Shown here: in pieces, positions 47,835-56,785 of the stretch
Position numbering within the stretch: position 1 is the first letter of the stretch
Layout: each line of letters starts with the position of its first letter
From: Pseudoflavonifractor sp. Marseille-P3106
GTDB lineage: Bacteria; Bacillota; Clostridia; Oscillospirales; Oscillospiraceae
Assembly: GCA_900169975.1 (NCBI GenBank)
Contig: LT827126.1
Location: forward strand, 868,001-932,000
Length of the DNA stretch: 64,000 nucleotides
Direction: 5' to 3'
Translations under genes and position numbers: made by a program
Notes under the pieces: model-generated
Told to the model about the DNA's origin: nothing
The model's database searches: none
What the model saw: the letters and a program-made list of their open reading frames with translations, nothing else

Positions 47835-49222
47835 AGTCGTTTCCTCCATTCATCGAATCTTCTTTTGATTACCGAAACATCTACTTCGACATCAGAATAA
47901 ATAAAGATATGTACGCTTTTGAAAACTGCTTTTACTCTGTCGGCATACTCCGTTTCCGTTTCGGTTGTCTTAAAAGGGAGTTTTACGAGTTTTATATTTC
48001 GCTGCTTGCAAAGGTGGCTTTTGAGAACCTCCATATGTTCTGAGCCGTTCGTAAATTCTATCGCCAGCTTTTCTGACGGAATGTAGGTTTCAAGAGGTAT
48101 TCCTAATAGTTTATCTGAACCGAGCTGTACCTTTAATCCTTTTTGATTGGCGTAATAGGCGACCGCCAAGCCGGGGAACACGGAGCGATATTCTTTTTCG
48201 CACACAGTGCATTTTTCTCCGATAATTGTTCTATCGCTGATTTTTGCTTTCCAAGAGTGTCCCAGTGAACATTTCCACCACACTCTTTTCATCGACCTTC
48301 TTGACACTTGTGTCGGGAGCAGAGAGTTTTTTTCGTAATCCCATTCAGCAAGCAGTTTCCTGTCCGTTGTGGCTAAATCATTGTATCCTGCAAGAACTGT
48401 CCTGTCCGCACAAACCGGGCATACTGTTCCTTTTACACGAGCATTGATAACGGACTTCCACTCATTGCCACAGGTCTTACACTTCCACCAAACATTGTGT
48501 CTTGATTTTGCGTTTACCTCATCAGGCATTAGGGGATAATTTCTTTCTGACCACTCAGCCGCAATGTCAGGGTGCGTAGTCGCCAAGTCATTAAATCCTT
48601 TGAGCAATGTATATCCACTACAATACGGACATCTACTCCCACCGGCACGGGTTGAAATAAGAGTGTACCACTCGTTTCCGCAATCTCTGCATTTCCACCA
48701 AGCCTTACTGTTTGCAAAGGCTGTTACCATTGTAGGCAGCAACGGAAGATTTCTGTCAGACCATTCAGCAGCAATATCGGGATACTGTGAAGCAAGGTCA
48801 TTGAATCCGGCAAGGACTTTATTGTGTGAGCAGTATGGACAGCCTGTACCGTTTATCGTTCTGCTTTTAACGCTTGCTTCCCATTCGTGTCCGTGTTTGC
48901 ATTTCCAAATAATCTTCTTATGAGAAGCGACAGATACCTCGGTTGGCTTTAATTTGTTCTTTTCAGACCACTCCTGAGCCAACAGGGGCTTCAATGTGAC
49001 TAAATCATTGATACCCTCTATTACTCTCGCTCCTGAGCATATCGGGCATTTCTCGCCCTTTGAACGAGCTTTAACGCTCGTTTCCCACTCGTGTCCGCAA
49101 GCACCTTTCCACCACACTCTTTTATTTGAACCGAAGGTTATCTTATCCGGCGTCAGCGGTAAATTCCTCTCTGACCATTCAGGAATTAGCTCCGGGTGAA
49201 CGCTTGCTAAACTGTTGCTCAT
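47831..49222 (-). CDS. Protein of five zinc-ribbon repeats and a nuclease-like C-terminus
   Basis: 463 residues. Five repeats of about 65 residues (DUF4379 type), each with WWKC-x-x-CGxEW ... CP-x-C: residues 1-65, 66-135, 136-205, 206-275, 276-335. Each repeat includes a PE(L/I)xxEWSExN start and a CP-x-C knuckle. The last 125 residues look like a Vsr/PD-(D/E)xK-type nuclease fold (LGIPLETYIPSEKLAIEFTN, then KLVKLPF), but the first acidic residue of the usual D...ExK set is not clear. The repeats may read nucleic acid. A defence or anti-competitor role is plausible, not shown. Confidence 0.72.
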   Translation of the reverse strand: MSNSLASVHPELIPEWSERNLPLTPDKITFGSNKRVWWKGACGHEWETSVKARSKGEKCPICSGARVIEGINDLVTLKPLLAQEWSEKNKLKPTEVSVASHKKIIWKCKHGHEWEASVKSRTINGTGCPYCSHNKVLAGFNDLASQYPDIAAEWSDRNLPLLPTMVTAFANSKAWWKCRDCGNEWYTLISTRAGGSRCPYCSGYTLLKGFNDLATTHPDIAAEWSERNYPLMPDEVNAKSRHNVWWKCKTCGNEWKSVINARVKGTVCPVCADRTVLAGYNDLATTDRKLLAEWDYEKNSLLPTQVSRRSMKRVWWKCSLGHSWKAKISDRTIIGEKCTVCEKEYRSVFPGLAVAYYANQKGLKVQLGSDKLLGIPLETYIPSEKLAIEFTNGSEHMEVLKSHLCKQRNIKLVKLPFKTTETETEYADRVKAVFKSVHIFIYSDVEVDVSVIKRRFDEWRKRL

Positions 49223-49322
49223 AGTATAACCACCCCTTCCTCTGTGATTATCCTCATTATATTGAGAAAAACAGAATTGGTGTAGTTTGCGATGTAGTCC
49301 GAAAACTATGAGAAATGAAAGA

Positions 49323-49354
49323 AGCTCCTGAGAAGATGTAGCTTCTCAGGAGCT
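49323..49354. terminator. Inverted repeat near the right end
   Basis: 13-bp perfect inverted repeat (agctcctgagaag, cttctcaggagct). It lies between the last ICE gene and the right arm sites and may shield the end of the ICE from transcription across the border. Confidence 0.6.
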
Positions 49355-49409
49355 GTGTGAAACTCAAAATTATGCGATTTTTTAGTCTCTGCACCGTTTT
49401 TAGCACCGA

Positions 49410-49430
49410 TTGGTGTAAATTTGGTGTAAA
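49410..49430. repeat. Direct repeats, probable right arm sites of the ICE integrase
   Basis: ttggtgtaaa at 49410-49419 and 49421-49430, with a related ttggtgtag at 49276-49284. About 80 bp from the right core. They resemble the tgtaaatg pair of the left end. Confidence 0.55.
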
Positions 49431-49493
49431 GAGGTAAATTTATTCGGTTTGGAAACTCCCGAAACCCGCATAAACACTGGTTTTTTTCGAATT

Positions 49494-50996
49494 TTACTTG
49501 TCGAGGGGCTTCATTGTCGGAAAGAGAATCACATCCCGAATGGTGTCCGCCCCGGTGAGGAGCATGACGGCCCGGTCCACCCCGATGCCCATGCCGCCCG
49601 TGGGGGGCATGCCGTAAGACAGTGCGTTGAGGAAGTCCTCATCCAGCATCTCGGCCTCGTCGTCTCCCCGATTCCGGAGCTCCACCTGCTTTTCAAAGCG
49701 CCGGCGTTGATCGATGGGATCGTTGAGTTCGGAATAGGCGTTGGCCAGCTCGGAGCGACAGACGAACAGCTCAAACCGCTCAGTCAGTCGGGGGTCGGCG
49801 GGACTCCGCTTGGTCAGCGTGGAAACCTCCACAGGATACATGGTAATAAAGGTGGGCTGGATCAGCTTCTCTTCCACCTTCTGGTCAAAGCAGGCATACA
49901 GGGCATTGCCCCAGGTCTTGTCGGCTGTCTCGGCCAGCTCTACGCCCTTGGCCTTGGCGGCGGCCACCGCCTCGGCGTCGTCAGAGATCGCGCCGAAGTC
50001 GATGCCCACATATTCCTTGACGGCATCGATCATGGTCAGGCGGCGCCAGCCGGGAGTCAGGTCCACCTGCTCCCCCATCCACTCCACTTGATAGCCGCCC
50101 AGGATCCCCTTGGCGGCGCCGGAGATGATGCCCTCGGCCACATCCATCATGTCGTGGAAGTCGGCATAGGCCTGGTAGAGCTCCACGGAGGTGAACTCCG
50201 GATTGTGCTTGGGATCCATGCCCTCGTTGCGGAAAATGCGGCCGATCTCATACACCCGGTCCATGCCGCCCACGATGAGCCTCTTCAGGGGCAGCTCGGT
50301 GGCGATACGCATATACATGTCGATGTCCAGCGTATTGTGATGGGTCACGAAGGGCCGGGCGGAGGCGCCGCCGGAAATGGTGTTCAGGACCGGGGTCTCC
50401 ACCTCGATATAGCCCCGCTCGTCCAGGTAGCGGCGCATAAACTGGATGAACTGGGAGCGGATGATAAAGTTGCGCTTGACCTCCGGGTTCATGATGAGGT
50501 CCACATACCGCTGCCGGTAGCGCAGTTCCTTGTCCTGAAGGCCGTGGAACTTCTCCGGCAGGGGGAGAAGCGACTTGCTGAGCAGCGTGATGTTCTTGGC
50601 CCGGACGCTCATCTCGCCCCGCTGGGTACGAAAGACCTCGCCATCCACGCCCACGATATCGCCGATGTCGTACTTTTTAAACTTCTTATAGGCCGCCTCG
50701 TCCATCTCGTCCTGGCGGGCGTAGAGCTGGATGCGGCCATCCCGGTCCTGGAGGTCGCAGAAGCTGACCTTGCCCATGCCCCGCTTGGACATGAGCCGTC
50801 CGGCCACCTTGACTTCTTTACCCTCCATGGCGTCAAAATTGTCCTTGATCTGCTGAGACGTGGTATCCCAGGCAAAGCGGGTCTGCTGGAAGGGATCCTC
50901 CCCCGCCTCCTGCAACGCGGCGAGCTTTTCCCGCCGCAGGCGCAGCAGCTCGGAGAGCTCCTGCTCCCCAGTGCCGTTCTTCTGTTCCTCTGCCAT
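49494..50996 (-). CDS. lysS: Lysyl-tRNA synthetase, class II
   Basis: 500 residues. The N-terminal OB-fold anticodon domain is followed by class II motifs: YRQRYVDLIMNPEVK (motif 1 side), RIFRNEGMDPKHNPEFTSVE (motif 2) and GMGIGVDRAVMLLTGA (motif 3). It charges tRNA-Lys. The protein ends RDVILFPTMKPLDK. The ICE right core covers the PTMK codons, so PLDK and the stop come from the ICE side. A normal bacterial LysRS is about 490-510 residues, so the enzyme should work. It may have lost a C-terminal tRNA-binding domain, now stranded at 1775-2251, if that fragment was once joined. Confidence 0.96.
   Translation of the reverse strand: MAEEQKNGTGEQELSELLRLRREKLAALQEAGEDPFQQTRFAWDTTSQQIKDNFDAMEGKEVKVAGRLMSKRGMGKVSFCDLQDRDGRIQLYARQDEMDEAAYKKFKKYDIGDIVGVDGEVFRTQRGEMSVRAKNITLLSKSLLPLPEKFHGLQDKELRYRQRYVDLIMNPEVKRNFIIRSQFIQFMRRYLDERGYIEVETPVLNTISGGASARPFVTHHNTLDIDMYMRIATELPLKRLIVGGMDRVYEIGRIFRNEGMDPKHNPEFTSVELYQAYADFHDMMDVAEGIISGAAKGILGGYQVEWMGEQVDLTPGWRRLTMIDAVKEYVGIDFGAISDDAEAVAAAKAKGVELAETADKTWGNALYACFDQKVEEKLIQPTFITMYPVEVSTLTKRSPADPRLTERFELFVCRSELANAYSELNDPIDQRRRFEKQVELRNRGDDEAEMLDEDFLNALSYGMPPTGGMGIGVDRAVMLLTGADTIRDVILFPTMKPLDK
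49509..49520. other. attR: Right attachment core, in the end of lysS
   Basis: Same 12 bases as 2247-2258. To the right is the lysS body; to the left is ICE DNA, which supplies the final codons of lysS. Confidence 0.7.
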
Positions 50997-51044
50997 TTTC
51001 CTCTCTCCTGTTCCCGGGGAGCTGAAGCCCCCTTCTTCTCTCCG

Positions 51045-51521
51045 TTACGCCTTCTGGATATCCAACAGTTTGTAGCGCAGAGTCCCCGCTGGGGCCTCCA
51101 CCTCCACGTGGTCTCCCACCACCTTGCCCAGCAGGGCCCGGCCGAAGGGAGAATCCTCGGAGATCCGTCCGTTCATGGGGTCGGCCTCCTGGGAACCCAC
51201 GATGCGGTAAGTCTCCTCCTCGTTGAACTCCTCATCCAGCACCTTTACCAGGCTGCCCAAACCGACGGCGTTGGCGTCGAAGTGCTGATCTTCAATGATC
51301 ACATAGTTGGCGAGAACCGCCTCCACCTCCGCAATGCGGGAGTAAAGTTTGCCCTGCTCATTCTTGGCCTCGTCATATTCGCTGTTCTCGGACAGGTCGC
51401 CGAAAGACCGGGCCTCCTTGATCTGCTCGGCCACCTCGCGCTCCCGCACCGTCTTTAGATAGACCAGTTCCTCCTGCAGCTCCTGCAGGCGCTGCGGAGT
51501 CAGTTTATACTGTTTCGCCAT
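51045..51521 (-). CDS. greA: Transcription elongation factor GreA
   Basis: 158 residues. The N-terminal coiled coil carries the active acidic tip (RSFGDLSENSEYDEAKNEQ) that helps RNA polymerase cut back stalled RNA. The C-terminal FKBP-like domain follows (YRIVGSQEADPMNGRISEDSPFGRALLGK). It lies just upstream of lysS on the same strand, 48 bp apart, likely one operon. Confidence 0.95.
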   Translation of the reverse strand: MAKQYKLTPQRLQELQEELVYLKTVREREVAEQIKEARSFGDLSENSEYDEAKNEQGKLYSRIAEVEAVLANYVIIEDQHFDANAVGLGSLVKVLDEEFNEEETYRIVGSQEADPMNGRISEDSPFGRALLGKVVGDHVEVEAPAGTLRYKLLDIQKA

Positions 51522-51611
51522 AGCTGTAAATCACCTTTCGTTCTTATTCTATCGATGAGAAACAGACCGTTTCCAGCCCGATGGGTTTCAATACATACTC
51601 CTGCTTTTACA

Positions 51612-52346
51612 TTATCCTGTATTATATGTATTTTCCATCGTCCTGTCAAGGACATTCCTCTGGCACACCACGCCGATGTCCTCCGCCTCGGCCCGTCCGG
51701 TCTCCCACAAAACCTCCAGCAGCATCAGGGGATCGACTCCCTCCGGCATCGGCGCTTTCTTCCACTGCAATTCCAGCCCCGCCAGATCAGGACTGCCCCA
51801 GAGCCGCAGTACTTCTCCCCCCAGGGTCTGACAGGGGGAAAGCTCTACTGTCACTTGGGGCCGCAGGCCTTGTCCCAGTCCCGGCGGCGCGGCTCCATAG
51901 GCCCGGCGCAGATGCCCGGCCAGCTCCTCCCCACCCTGGTGAAAATCCAAAAGCAACACCCCGGTCTGCGGACAAAGACTGTCGGCCAGCGCCCACGCTG
52001 TCCGGTCCGCCACTGCTCCGCAAAGCGCGGCGACCCGGTTCTTCAGAGGGTATTTTTCCAGCAGGGCCAGCGCAAGTTCCCCACCCTTGGCCTGACAGAG
52101 CGGCAGTGGATCCACCGGTGCGATCCCCCAGTGGGCCAGCTCGGGCCAGCCGTCAAAGGACACATCCGCCATGACCCGGCGAACTCCCATCCGCCCAAGG
52201 ACCCTTCCCGCCTGGGCCAGACGCCGCCGCCTGTTTCCGGGGGGCAGCGTGACTGAGACCAGCGGCAACCCCAGCAGCCGGCACTCCTCTACCTCGGGAC
52301 GCCAGTGCCATTGCCCGGAAGAAATAAGCCGTCCAACCATCTCCAT
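51612..52346 (-). CDS. Conserved hypothetical protein
   Basis: About 244 residues from the ATG at 52346 behind aaggggg; a start two codons later is possible. Blocks such as GRVLGRMGVRRVMADVSFDGWPELAHWGI, ALLEKYPLKNRVAALCGAVADRTAWALADSL, and GVLLLDFHQGGEELAGHLRRAYG suggest a Rossmann-like fold. No family is recognised. Lies between greA and the S41 protease. No membrane segment. Composition is that of the chromosome. Confidence 0.65.
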   Translation of the reverse strand: MEMVGRLISSGQWHWRPEVEECRLLGLPLVSVTLPPGNRRRRLAQAGRVLGRMGVRRVMADVSFDGWPELAHWGIAPVDPLPLCQAKGGELALALLEKYPLKNRVAALCGAVADRTAWALADSLCPQTGVLLLDFHQGGEELAGHLRRAYGAAPPGLGQGLRPQVTVELSPCQTLGGEVLRLWGSPDLAGLELQWKKAPMPEGVDPLMLLEVLWETGRAEAEDIGVVCQRNVLDRTMENTYNTG

Positions 52347-52488
52347 TTTCCCCCCTTGGGGGATGGTATGCATATCCTGTCTCCGTCATACCCAAACCAT
52401 CCAAACAGATTTTTCACCGCCATCTCCCCATCCGCCCCAGCAAAAAGCAGGCCGCAGGCGCCCGAGGGCATCCTGCGGCCAAATGAAC

Positions 52489-53655
52489 TTACTGCCCCAG
52501 CAGTTCCAGCGCCTTTTGCAGCTGCTCATCATCGGCGTGGGCCAGGGTCCCGGCCCGGAGGGCCGCCTCCTTTTCCGCTGTGAGCGCCACTTCAGCATCC
52601 AGACTCACTCCGGTCCCGATGAGGGAAATACCGTTGCCCGTATAATACCGGGCAGTGGAAATATTCATGGCTCCGCCGCCCAGCAGCGGAATGGCCTGCT
52701 GAGAATACCCCTTTCCGGAGGTCTCCACCCCCACCACCGCGGCCCCGGCTGCTTCCCGAAGTTCGGCGGCGAAAAATTCCGCGGCAGAGTAGGTGTCCGC
52801 GTTCACCAGCACAGCCATGGGGATCTCCACACACTGCGCATCGGACTCCACGCGCTCCTCCGGCCCGTCCCGGCTTTGGGTCCGGAAGATGACCCCCTCG
52901 GGCAGCAGGCGGTCCAGCATATCCGTGAGTTCCCCCACATAGCCGCCGCCGTTGTCCCGCATGTCGAACACCAGGGCCTTCGCCCCCTGCCGCGTCAGAT
53001 CGTCCACCGCCCCAATGAGCTTTTCGGCGCTGTGGCTGTAAAAGTTCTCCAGCTTTACATAGCCCACGCCGCCATCCAGCAACTCATAGTGCACCGGCTC
53101 GGTCTCCAAAGCGGCCCGGGTCAGGGATACCTCCCGTACCGCCCCCACGGGTGTTTCTACCGTGAGAGAGACAGGAGTCCCCTCCTCCCCCAGGATGGCC
53201 TGACCCCCTTCGTAGCGGTCCTCCCCCGCAATGGATTGCCCATCCACAGCGGTGATGATCTCCCCTGCCGCCAAGCCGGCCTCAGCGGCCGGAGAGGCCT
53301 CCAGCACCGCGAGAATGACCAACCCTTTTGGGTCTTCATATCCCACGGTGACCCCGACCCCCACATAGGAGTTGGTCCGGCGCTGGTTCTGCGCCTCATA
53401 CTCCTCCGCGGTCAGGTAGTGGCTCCACCGGTCGCCCAGTCCGTCCACCATGCCTGCCAGCGCGCTGTCCACGGCCGCCGCAGGGTCGTAATCCCCCACA
53501 AAGCGGGTACGAACCACTCCAAACCCCTGAAGCAGCGTAAGGGCCTGAGGGCCTATAAGCAGATAGGCCGCCAGAGCGGCAGCAGCCAAAGCAGCCAGGG
53601 CTCCGCCCAGAACCGCCGCAATGAGCTGCCAGCGGGAAAATCGTTTTTCTCTCAC
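52489..53655 (-). CDS. S41 family C-terminal processing protease with PDZ domain
   Basis: 388 residues from the GTG at 53655 (gaagggg upstream); a longer reading would overlap the peptidase gene upstream. A membrane span (WQLIAAVLGGALAALAAAALAAYLL) holds the enzyme outside. A PDZ domain (YVGVGVTVGYEDPKGLVILAV) and the S41 core follow. The Ser nucleophile is in NADTYSAAEFF and the Lys in ETSGKGYSQQ. Such enzymes trim secreted or wall-associated proteins. Located after the M23 peptidase and FtsEX, it fits a wall-remodelling group. Confidence 0.92.
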   Translation of the reverse strand: MREKRFSRWQLIAAVLGGALAALAAAALAAYLLIGPQALTLLQGFGVVRTRFVGDYDPAAAVDSALAGMVDGLGDRWSHYLTAEEYEAQNQRRTNSYVGVGVTVGYEDPKGLVILAVLEASPAAEAGLAAGEIITAVDGQSIAGEDRYEGGQAILGEEGTPVSLTVETPVGAVREVSLTRAALETEPVHYELLDGGVGYVKLENFYSHSAEKLIGAVDDLTRQGAKALVFDMRDNGGGYVGELTDMLDRLLPEGVIFRTQSRDGPEERVESDAQCVEIPMAVLVNADTYSAAEFFAAELREAAGAAVVGVETSGKGYSQQAIPLLGGGAMNISTARYYTGNGISLIGTGVSLDAEVALTAEKEAALRAGTLAHADDEQLQKALELLGQ

Positions 53656-53716
53656 GTCTTGGTGCCCCTTCCCAGAAAGACGGGCGGAGAATCTCTCTCC
53701 GCCCGTCTCCTGTCGC

Positions 53717-54979
53717 TTAATGGAAATTGACGCCGGGGAACATACTTCTGGGATCCTGGCGGACACCGTTGACCCGCAGTTCCAGATGAAGGTGGTTTCC
53801 GGTAGAGGAACCGGTGGTCCCCACGTAGCCGATGACCTGTCCCTGGCTCACCACCTGGCCCTCGCTCACCGCCCGGGAGCGCATGTGAGCATAGAGCGTG
53901 CTCCTCCCGTTTCCGTGGCTGATGACCACATAGTTGCCGTAGGAGCTGGGCGCATAACCAGAAATCGTAACTACGCCGCCCTGGACAGCATAGATGGAAG
54001 TTCCTCCAGGGGCAGGCAGATCGATGCCGGTGTGATTGTTCGGCTTTCCTGTAATGGGGTGGGTCCGCCAGCCAAAATAAGAAGTGATGTGGGTATAGCT
54101 GCTGGGCAGCGGATAAGCATACCCGGAGCCGGTATGAAAGGTGATCTTCTGGGAGGCAATGAGCTTCTCCAACTCCTTCTGCTTGGCGGCGATCTTGGCG
54201 GCGATCTTCTCCTCCTCCGCCTCCTCGGCCGCCACCAGCGCCTCAGCGGCGTCAGCCTGACCCTTCAACTCATCAAAGAGGGCCTGGGCCTCCCGCACCT
54301 TTGCGGCCTGCTCAGTCCGCTTGGCGTCCAGCTGGGCCTTCTGCTCGTCCAGTCCAGCCTTGGACTCGTTGAGCCCGGCCAGAGTGTCCTCCACCTCTTT
54401 GCGAGCCGCCGCCAGCTCTTCCACCACACCGTTGTCGTACTCCATGATCTCATCCACCAGAGCCAGCCGGTCCAGAAGGTCAGAGTAGTCGCTGGCGTCA
54501 AAAAGGACCGACCAATAAGAGACGGTCCCCGCCTCCTCCATAGACCGGGCCCGCTGGCAGAATCGGTCGTACGCGGCGCTCTCCTTGGCCTGGGCCTCGG
54601 TCAGCGCCGTCTCCTGCGCTGCAATGAGCGCGGTATAGGTGTCGATCTGGCTCTGGGTGTTGGCCACCTCGGTGTCGATGGCGGCCAGCTCCTGATCCAG
54701 AAGTTTCTTCCGCTCCAGTGCCTTGGCCTTGTCGTTTTCGAGAGCCTTCAGCTGTGCCTGGAGCTCCTTCTTTCGAGCGCTGGCCTCGGCCGCGTCATCC
54801 TTCAGCCCGGAGATCTGATCCTTCAACTCACTCTGGCTGACGGCGTGGGCCGAGGTAAGCGCGCTGCCCAGCAGCGGCAGCAAAAGGGCCAGCACCATGA
54901 CCAGTGCCAAAAGTGCAGTGACAATCCGCCGCCAGTCCGGCTTTTTCCCCTGTTTTTTCGTCTGTGCTTGCTGTTTCAA
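53717..54979 (-). CDS. Coiled-coil M23 peptidase, EnvC-like, partner of FtsEX
   Basis: 420 residues from a TTG at 54979 behind ggaggg; a longer reading lies within ftsX. A signal or membrane segment (IVTALLALVMVLALLLPLLGSALTSAHA) is followed by a long coiled coil (about residues 45-280, SELKDQISGLKDDAAEASAR...). The C-terminal M23 domain has HTGIDLPAPGG, TLYAHM and GNHLHLEL, the zinc and catalytic His/Asp residues. FtsEX activate such coiled-coil peptidases to split peptidoglycan at division. Gene order ftsE-ftsX-peptidase supports this. Confidence 0.92.
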   Translation of the reverse strand: MKQQAQTKKQGKKPDWRRIVTALLALVMVLALLLPLLGSALTSAHAVSQSELKDQISGLKDDAAEASARKKELQAQLKALENDKAKALERKKLLDQELAAIDTEVANTQSQIDTYTALIAAQETALTEAQAKESAAYDRFCQRARSMEEAGTVSYWSVLFDASDYSDLLDRLALVDEIMEYDNGVVEELAAARKEVEDTLAGLNESKAGLDEQKAQLDAKRTEQAAKVREAQALFDELKGQADAAEALVAAEEAEEEKIAAKIAAKQKELEKLIASQKITFHTGSGYAYPLPSSYTHITSYFGWRTHPITGKPNNHTGIDLPAPGGTSIYAVQGGVVTISGYAPSSYGNYVVISHGNGRSTLYAHMRSRAVSEGQVVSQGQVIGYVGTTGSSTGNHLHLELRVNGVRQDPRSMFPGVNFH

Positions 54980-55002
54980 TTTGATTCCCTCCGGATTCGT
55001 CG

Positions 55003-55902
55003 TCAAACCTGCAGGAACTTCCGAATGGCCAGCACGCTGCCCCCGGTACCCACCACCAGTCCGGTGACGGAGAAAATGCCCAGCACCCTGAGAGCGATGC
55101 TCTGGAACGGGATTATTGTCAGCAGCTGGATGGTCTGCCCGGTACTGATGGCCTGGGCAATCAGTGTGTAGATCCCCCACTGGAGGAAGAAAGCGCACAC
55201 CGCGCCCGCCAGGCCCAGGATCATCCCCTCAAAGATAAAGGGGCCCCGGACGAAACCGTTGGTGGCGCCGCACATCTTCATGATGGCGATCTCCTCCCGG
55301 CGGGTGAAGGTACCCAGCTTGATGGTGTTATAGATGATGAACAAGGAGATGAGCAGCAGCAGCGCAATGAGGATCAACGCCACGCCGGTGGCCACATTCC
55401 GCACCATCACAAACCCCTGCGCCACCTCGGGGGCGGCCTGGAGATTGACGATTCCCGGCACGGCGGACACCCCGTCCATGGTCTCCTGGATCCGGCTGAT
55501 GTCCGTCATATGGACAGAGTACCGATCCCGAAACACCTCGTCGGGCAGATCGGCGTACAGTCCGGCGTTCTTGTCCCCGGCAAACTGATCGGCGTAGTTG
55601 GCCTTGGCCTCCTCCTTGGTGGTGAAGGACACCGAGGCCACGTTGGGCAGGGCCTCCAGCTGGCTTTGCAGCGCCAGGGCCTGCTCCCGGGAATAGCTCT
55701 CATCCACAAAGGCCAGAAACTCATTGTCCCGCTCCAGGTCGCCCAGCTTGTTCTCCAGGTTGAGGGCCACCAGAGAAAAGGATCCCATAATGAGCAAGCA
55801 GGCCACGATCATGAACACGGCGGCAAAAGACATGAGGCCGTGGGTAAAAATGGAGTGAAACCCCTCCGAAAGGTAATAGCCCAGGTCAAATTGTTTCTTC
55901 AT
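55003..55902 (-). CDS. ftsX: Cell division protein FtsX
   Basis: 299 residues from the ATG at 55902, which lies within the end of ftsE (17-bp overlap). Four membrane spans with a large outer loop after the first (AVFMIVACLLIMGSFSLVALNL, ILIALLLLISLFIIYNT, IFEGMILGLAGAVCAFFLQW, LGIFSVTGLVVGTGGSVLAI). With FtsE it forms the division ABC-type complex that controls the outside peptidase. Confidence 0.95.
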   Translation of the reverse strand: MKKQFDLGYYLSEGFHSIFTHGLMSFAAVFMIVACLLIMGSFSLVALNLENKLGDLERDNEFLAFVDESYSREQALALQSQLEALPNVASVSFTTKEEAKANYADQFAGDKNAGLYADLPDEVFRDRYSVHMTDISRIQETMDGVSAVPGIVNLQAAPEVAQGFVMVRNVATGVALILIALLLLISLFIIYNTIKLGTFTRREEIAIMKMCGATNGFVRGPFIFEGMILGLAGAVCAFFLQWGIYTLIAQAISTGQTIQLLTIIPFQSIALRVLGIFSVTGLVVGTGGSVLAIRKFLQV

Positions 55903-56578
55903 TGTTATAATACCCGCCTGTCTCGTCGCTGATGATCCGTCCGTTCTCAATGGCGATCACCCGCTTGGAAAAGCGGTTGACCAGTTCCTTCTCGTGGGTG
56001 ACCACCAGCATGGTAGTGCCCAGCTCGTTGATTTTTTCCAGCAGCAGCATAATCTCCAGGGAACGCTGCGGGTCCAGGTTTCCCGTGGGCTCATCGGCGA
56101 TGATCATCTGGGGGTTGTTCACCAAAGCCCGGGCAATGGCCACACGCTGCTGCTCTCCGCCGGAGAGCTGCGTGGGATAGCGGCTCCCCTTCCTGGCCAG
56201 GCCCACCAGATCCAGCACATAGGGGATGCGCTTGCGGACCTCCCTTGGAGAGGCTCCCACCGCCCGCATGGCGAAAGTGAGATTCTCCCACACTGTCTTT
56301 TTTTCGATCAGACGGAAATCCTGAAAGATGACCCCCAGCGTGCGGCGCATATAAGGCACCTGATTGGGGCGAATGCTCCCCAGATTGTACCCGTTGACCA
56401 TGATGCGCCCGCCGGAGGGCTGGACTTCGCCGGTAATGAGCTTGATGATGGTGGATTTTCCGGAACCGGAAGGCCCCACCAAAAAGGCAAACTCCCCATC
56501 GTCAATGCGCATGGAGACCCCTTTCAGAGCCTTGGTGCCGTTATCGTATGTCTTTTGAATATCTAAGAGGCGTATCAT
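55886..56578 (-). CDS. ftsE: Cell division ATP-binding protein FtsE
   Basis: 230 residues from the ATG at 56578 behind gaggag. Walker A GPSGSGKST, signature LSGGEQQRVAIARAL, Walker B MIIADEPTGNLD and the H-loop VVTHE are all present. It powers FtsX. The IR pair and repeats in the 200 bp upstream may carry the promoter. Confidence 0.96.
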   Translation of the reverse strand: MIRLLDIQKTYDNGTKALKGVSMRIDDGEFAFLVGPSGSGKSTIIKLITGEVQPSGGRIMVNGYNLGSIRPNQVPYMRRTLGVIFQDFRLIEKKTVWENLTFAMRAVGASPREVRKRIPYVLDLVGLARKGSRYPTQLSGGEQQRVAIARALVNNPQMIIADEPTGNLDPQRSLEIMLLLEKINELGTTMLVVTHEKELVNRFSKRVIAIENGRIISDETGGYYNNEETI

Positions 56579-56598
56579 TCCCTTGCTCCTCATAAAGC

Positions 56599-56785
56599 GA
56601 TTGACAATCAGACACAGGCGGCGGACCGCTGGGTTCGATTGTCAATCACGTTTACTCTTTTATGTATGATGCGTAAGGATCTTCTATCAAAGTTCTCTTT
56701 GCCGGTTTTCCGTTTCGCGCCGACTGTCCGCAGGCCCTTCTATCAAGGTTCTCTTTGCTGACTTTCTCTTGAAAGAGAAAGTCAG
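56599..56785. repeat. Inverted and direct repeats between ftsE and the PucR-type gene
   Basis: gattgacaatc (56599-56609) is the exact reverse complement of gattgtcaatc (56637-56647). cttctatcaaagttctctttg (56681-56701) recurs with one change at 56737-56757. An inverted repeat ctgactttctctt/aagagaaagtcag (56758-56785) overlaps the stop of the PucR-type gene. They may be a small interspersed element or regulatory sites. Confidence 0.6.

Larger units (their letters stand above)
2247..49520. mobile_element. Main ICE (element B), about 47.3 kb, Tn916/Tn1549-type integrase, inserted in lysS
   Basis: The borders are the two copies of the 12-bp core cttcattgtcgg. Integrase and excisionases lie at the left end, and a full type IV transfer block, relaxase, partition genes, tet(W) and ant(6) lie inside. 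Composition changes sharply at the right border, from ICE DNA into roughly 60% GC chromosome. The right end supplies the last codons of lysS (Pro-Leu-Asp-Lys-stop), so the synthetase body keeps a proper end. Borders are inferred from the shared core and from integrase orientation; no empty site is visible. Confidence 0.8.

Noticed and set aside
47831-49222. CRISPR-like array suggested by regular repeats of about 200 bp
   Set aside because: The repeats are protein-coding zinc-ribbon units in one long frame with divergent DNA; there are no short identical repeats with spacers. No CRISPR array was seen anywhere in the window.
49449-51458. A 669-codon open frame on the plus strand across lysS and greA
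   Set aside because: It is antisense to two certain genes in GC-rich DNA, where long shadow frames are expected; its protein is compositionally odd (His, Gly, Leu-rich).
51555-55171. Long plus-strand frames opposite the S41, M23 and hypothetical genes
   Set aside because: Shadows of GC-rich coding DNA; Pro/Arg/His-rich, no domain, no ribosome-binding site.
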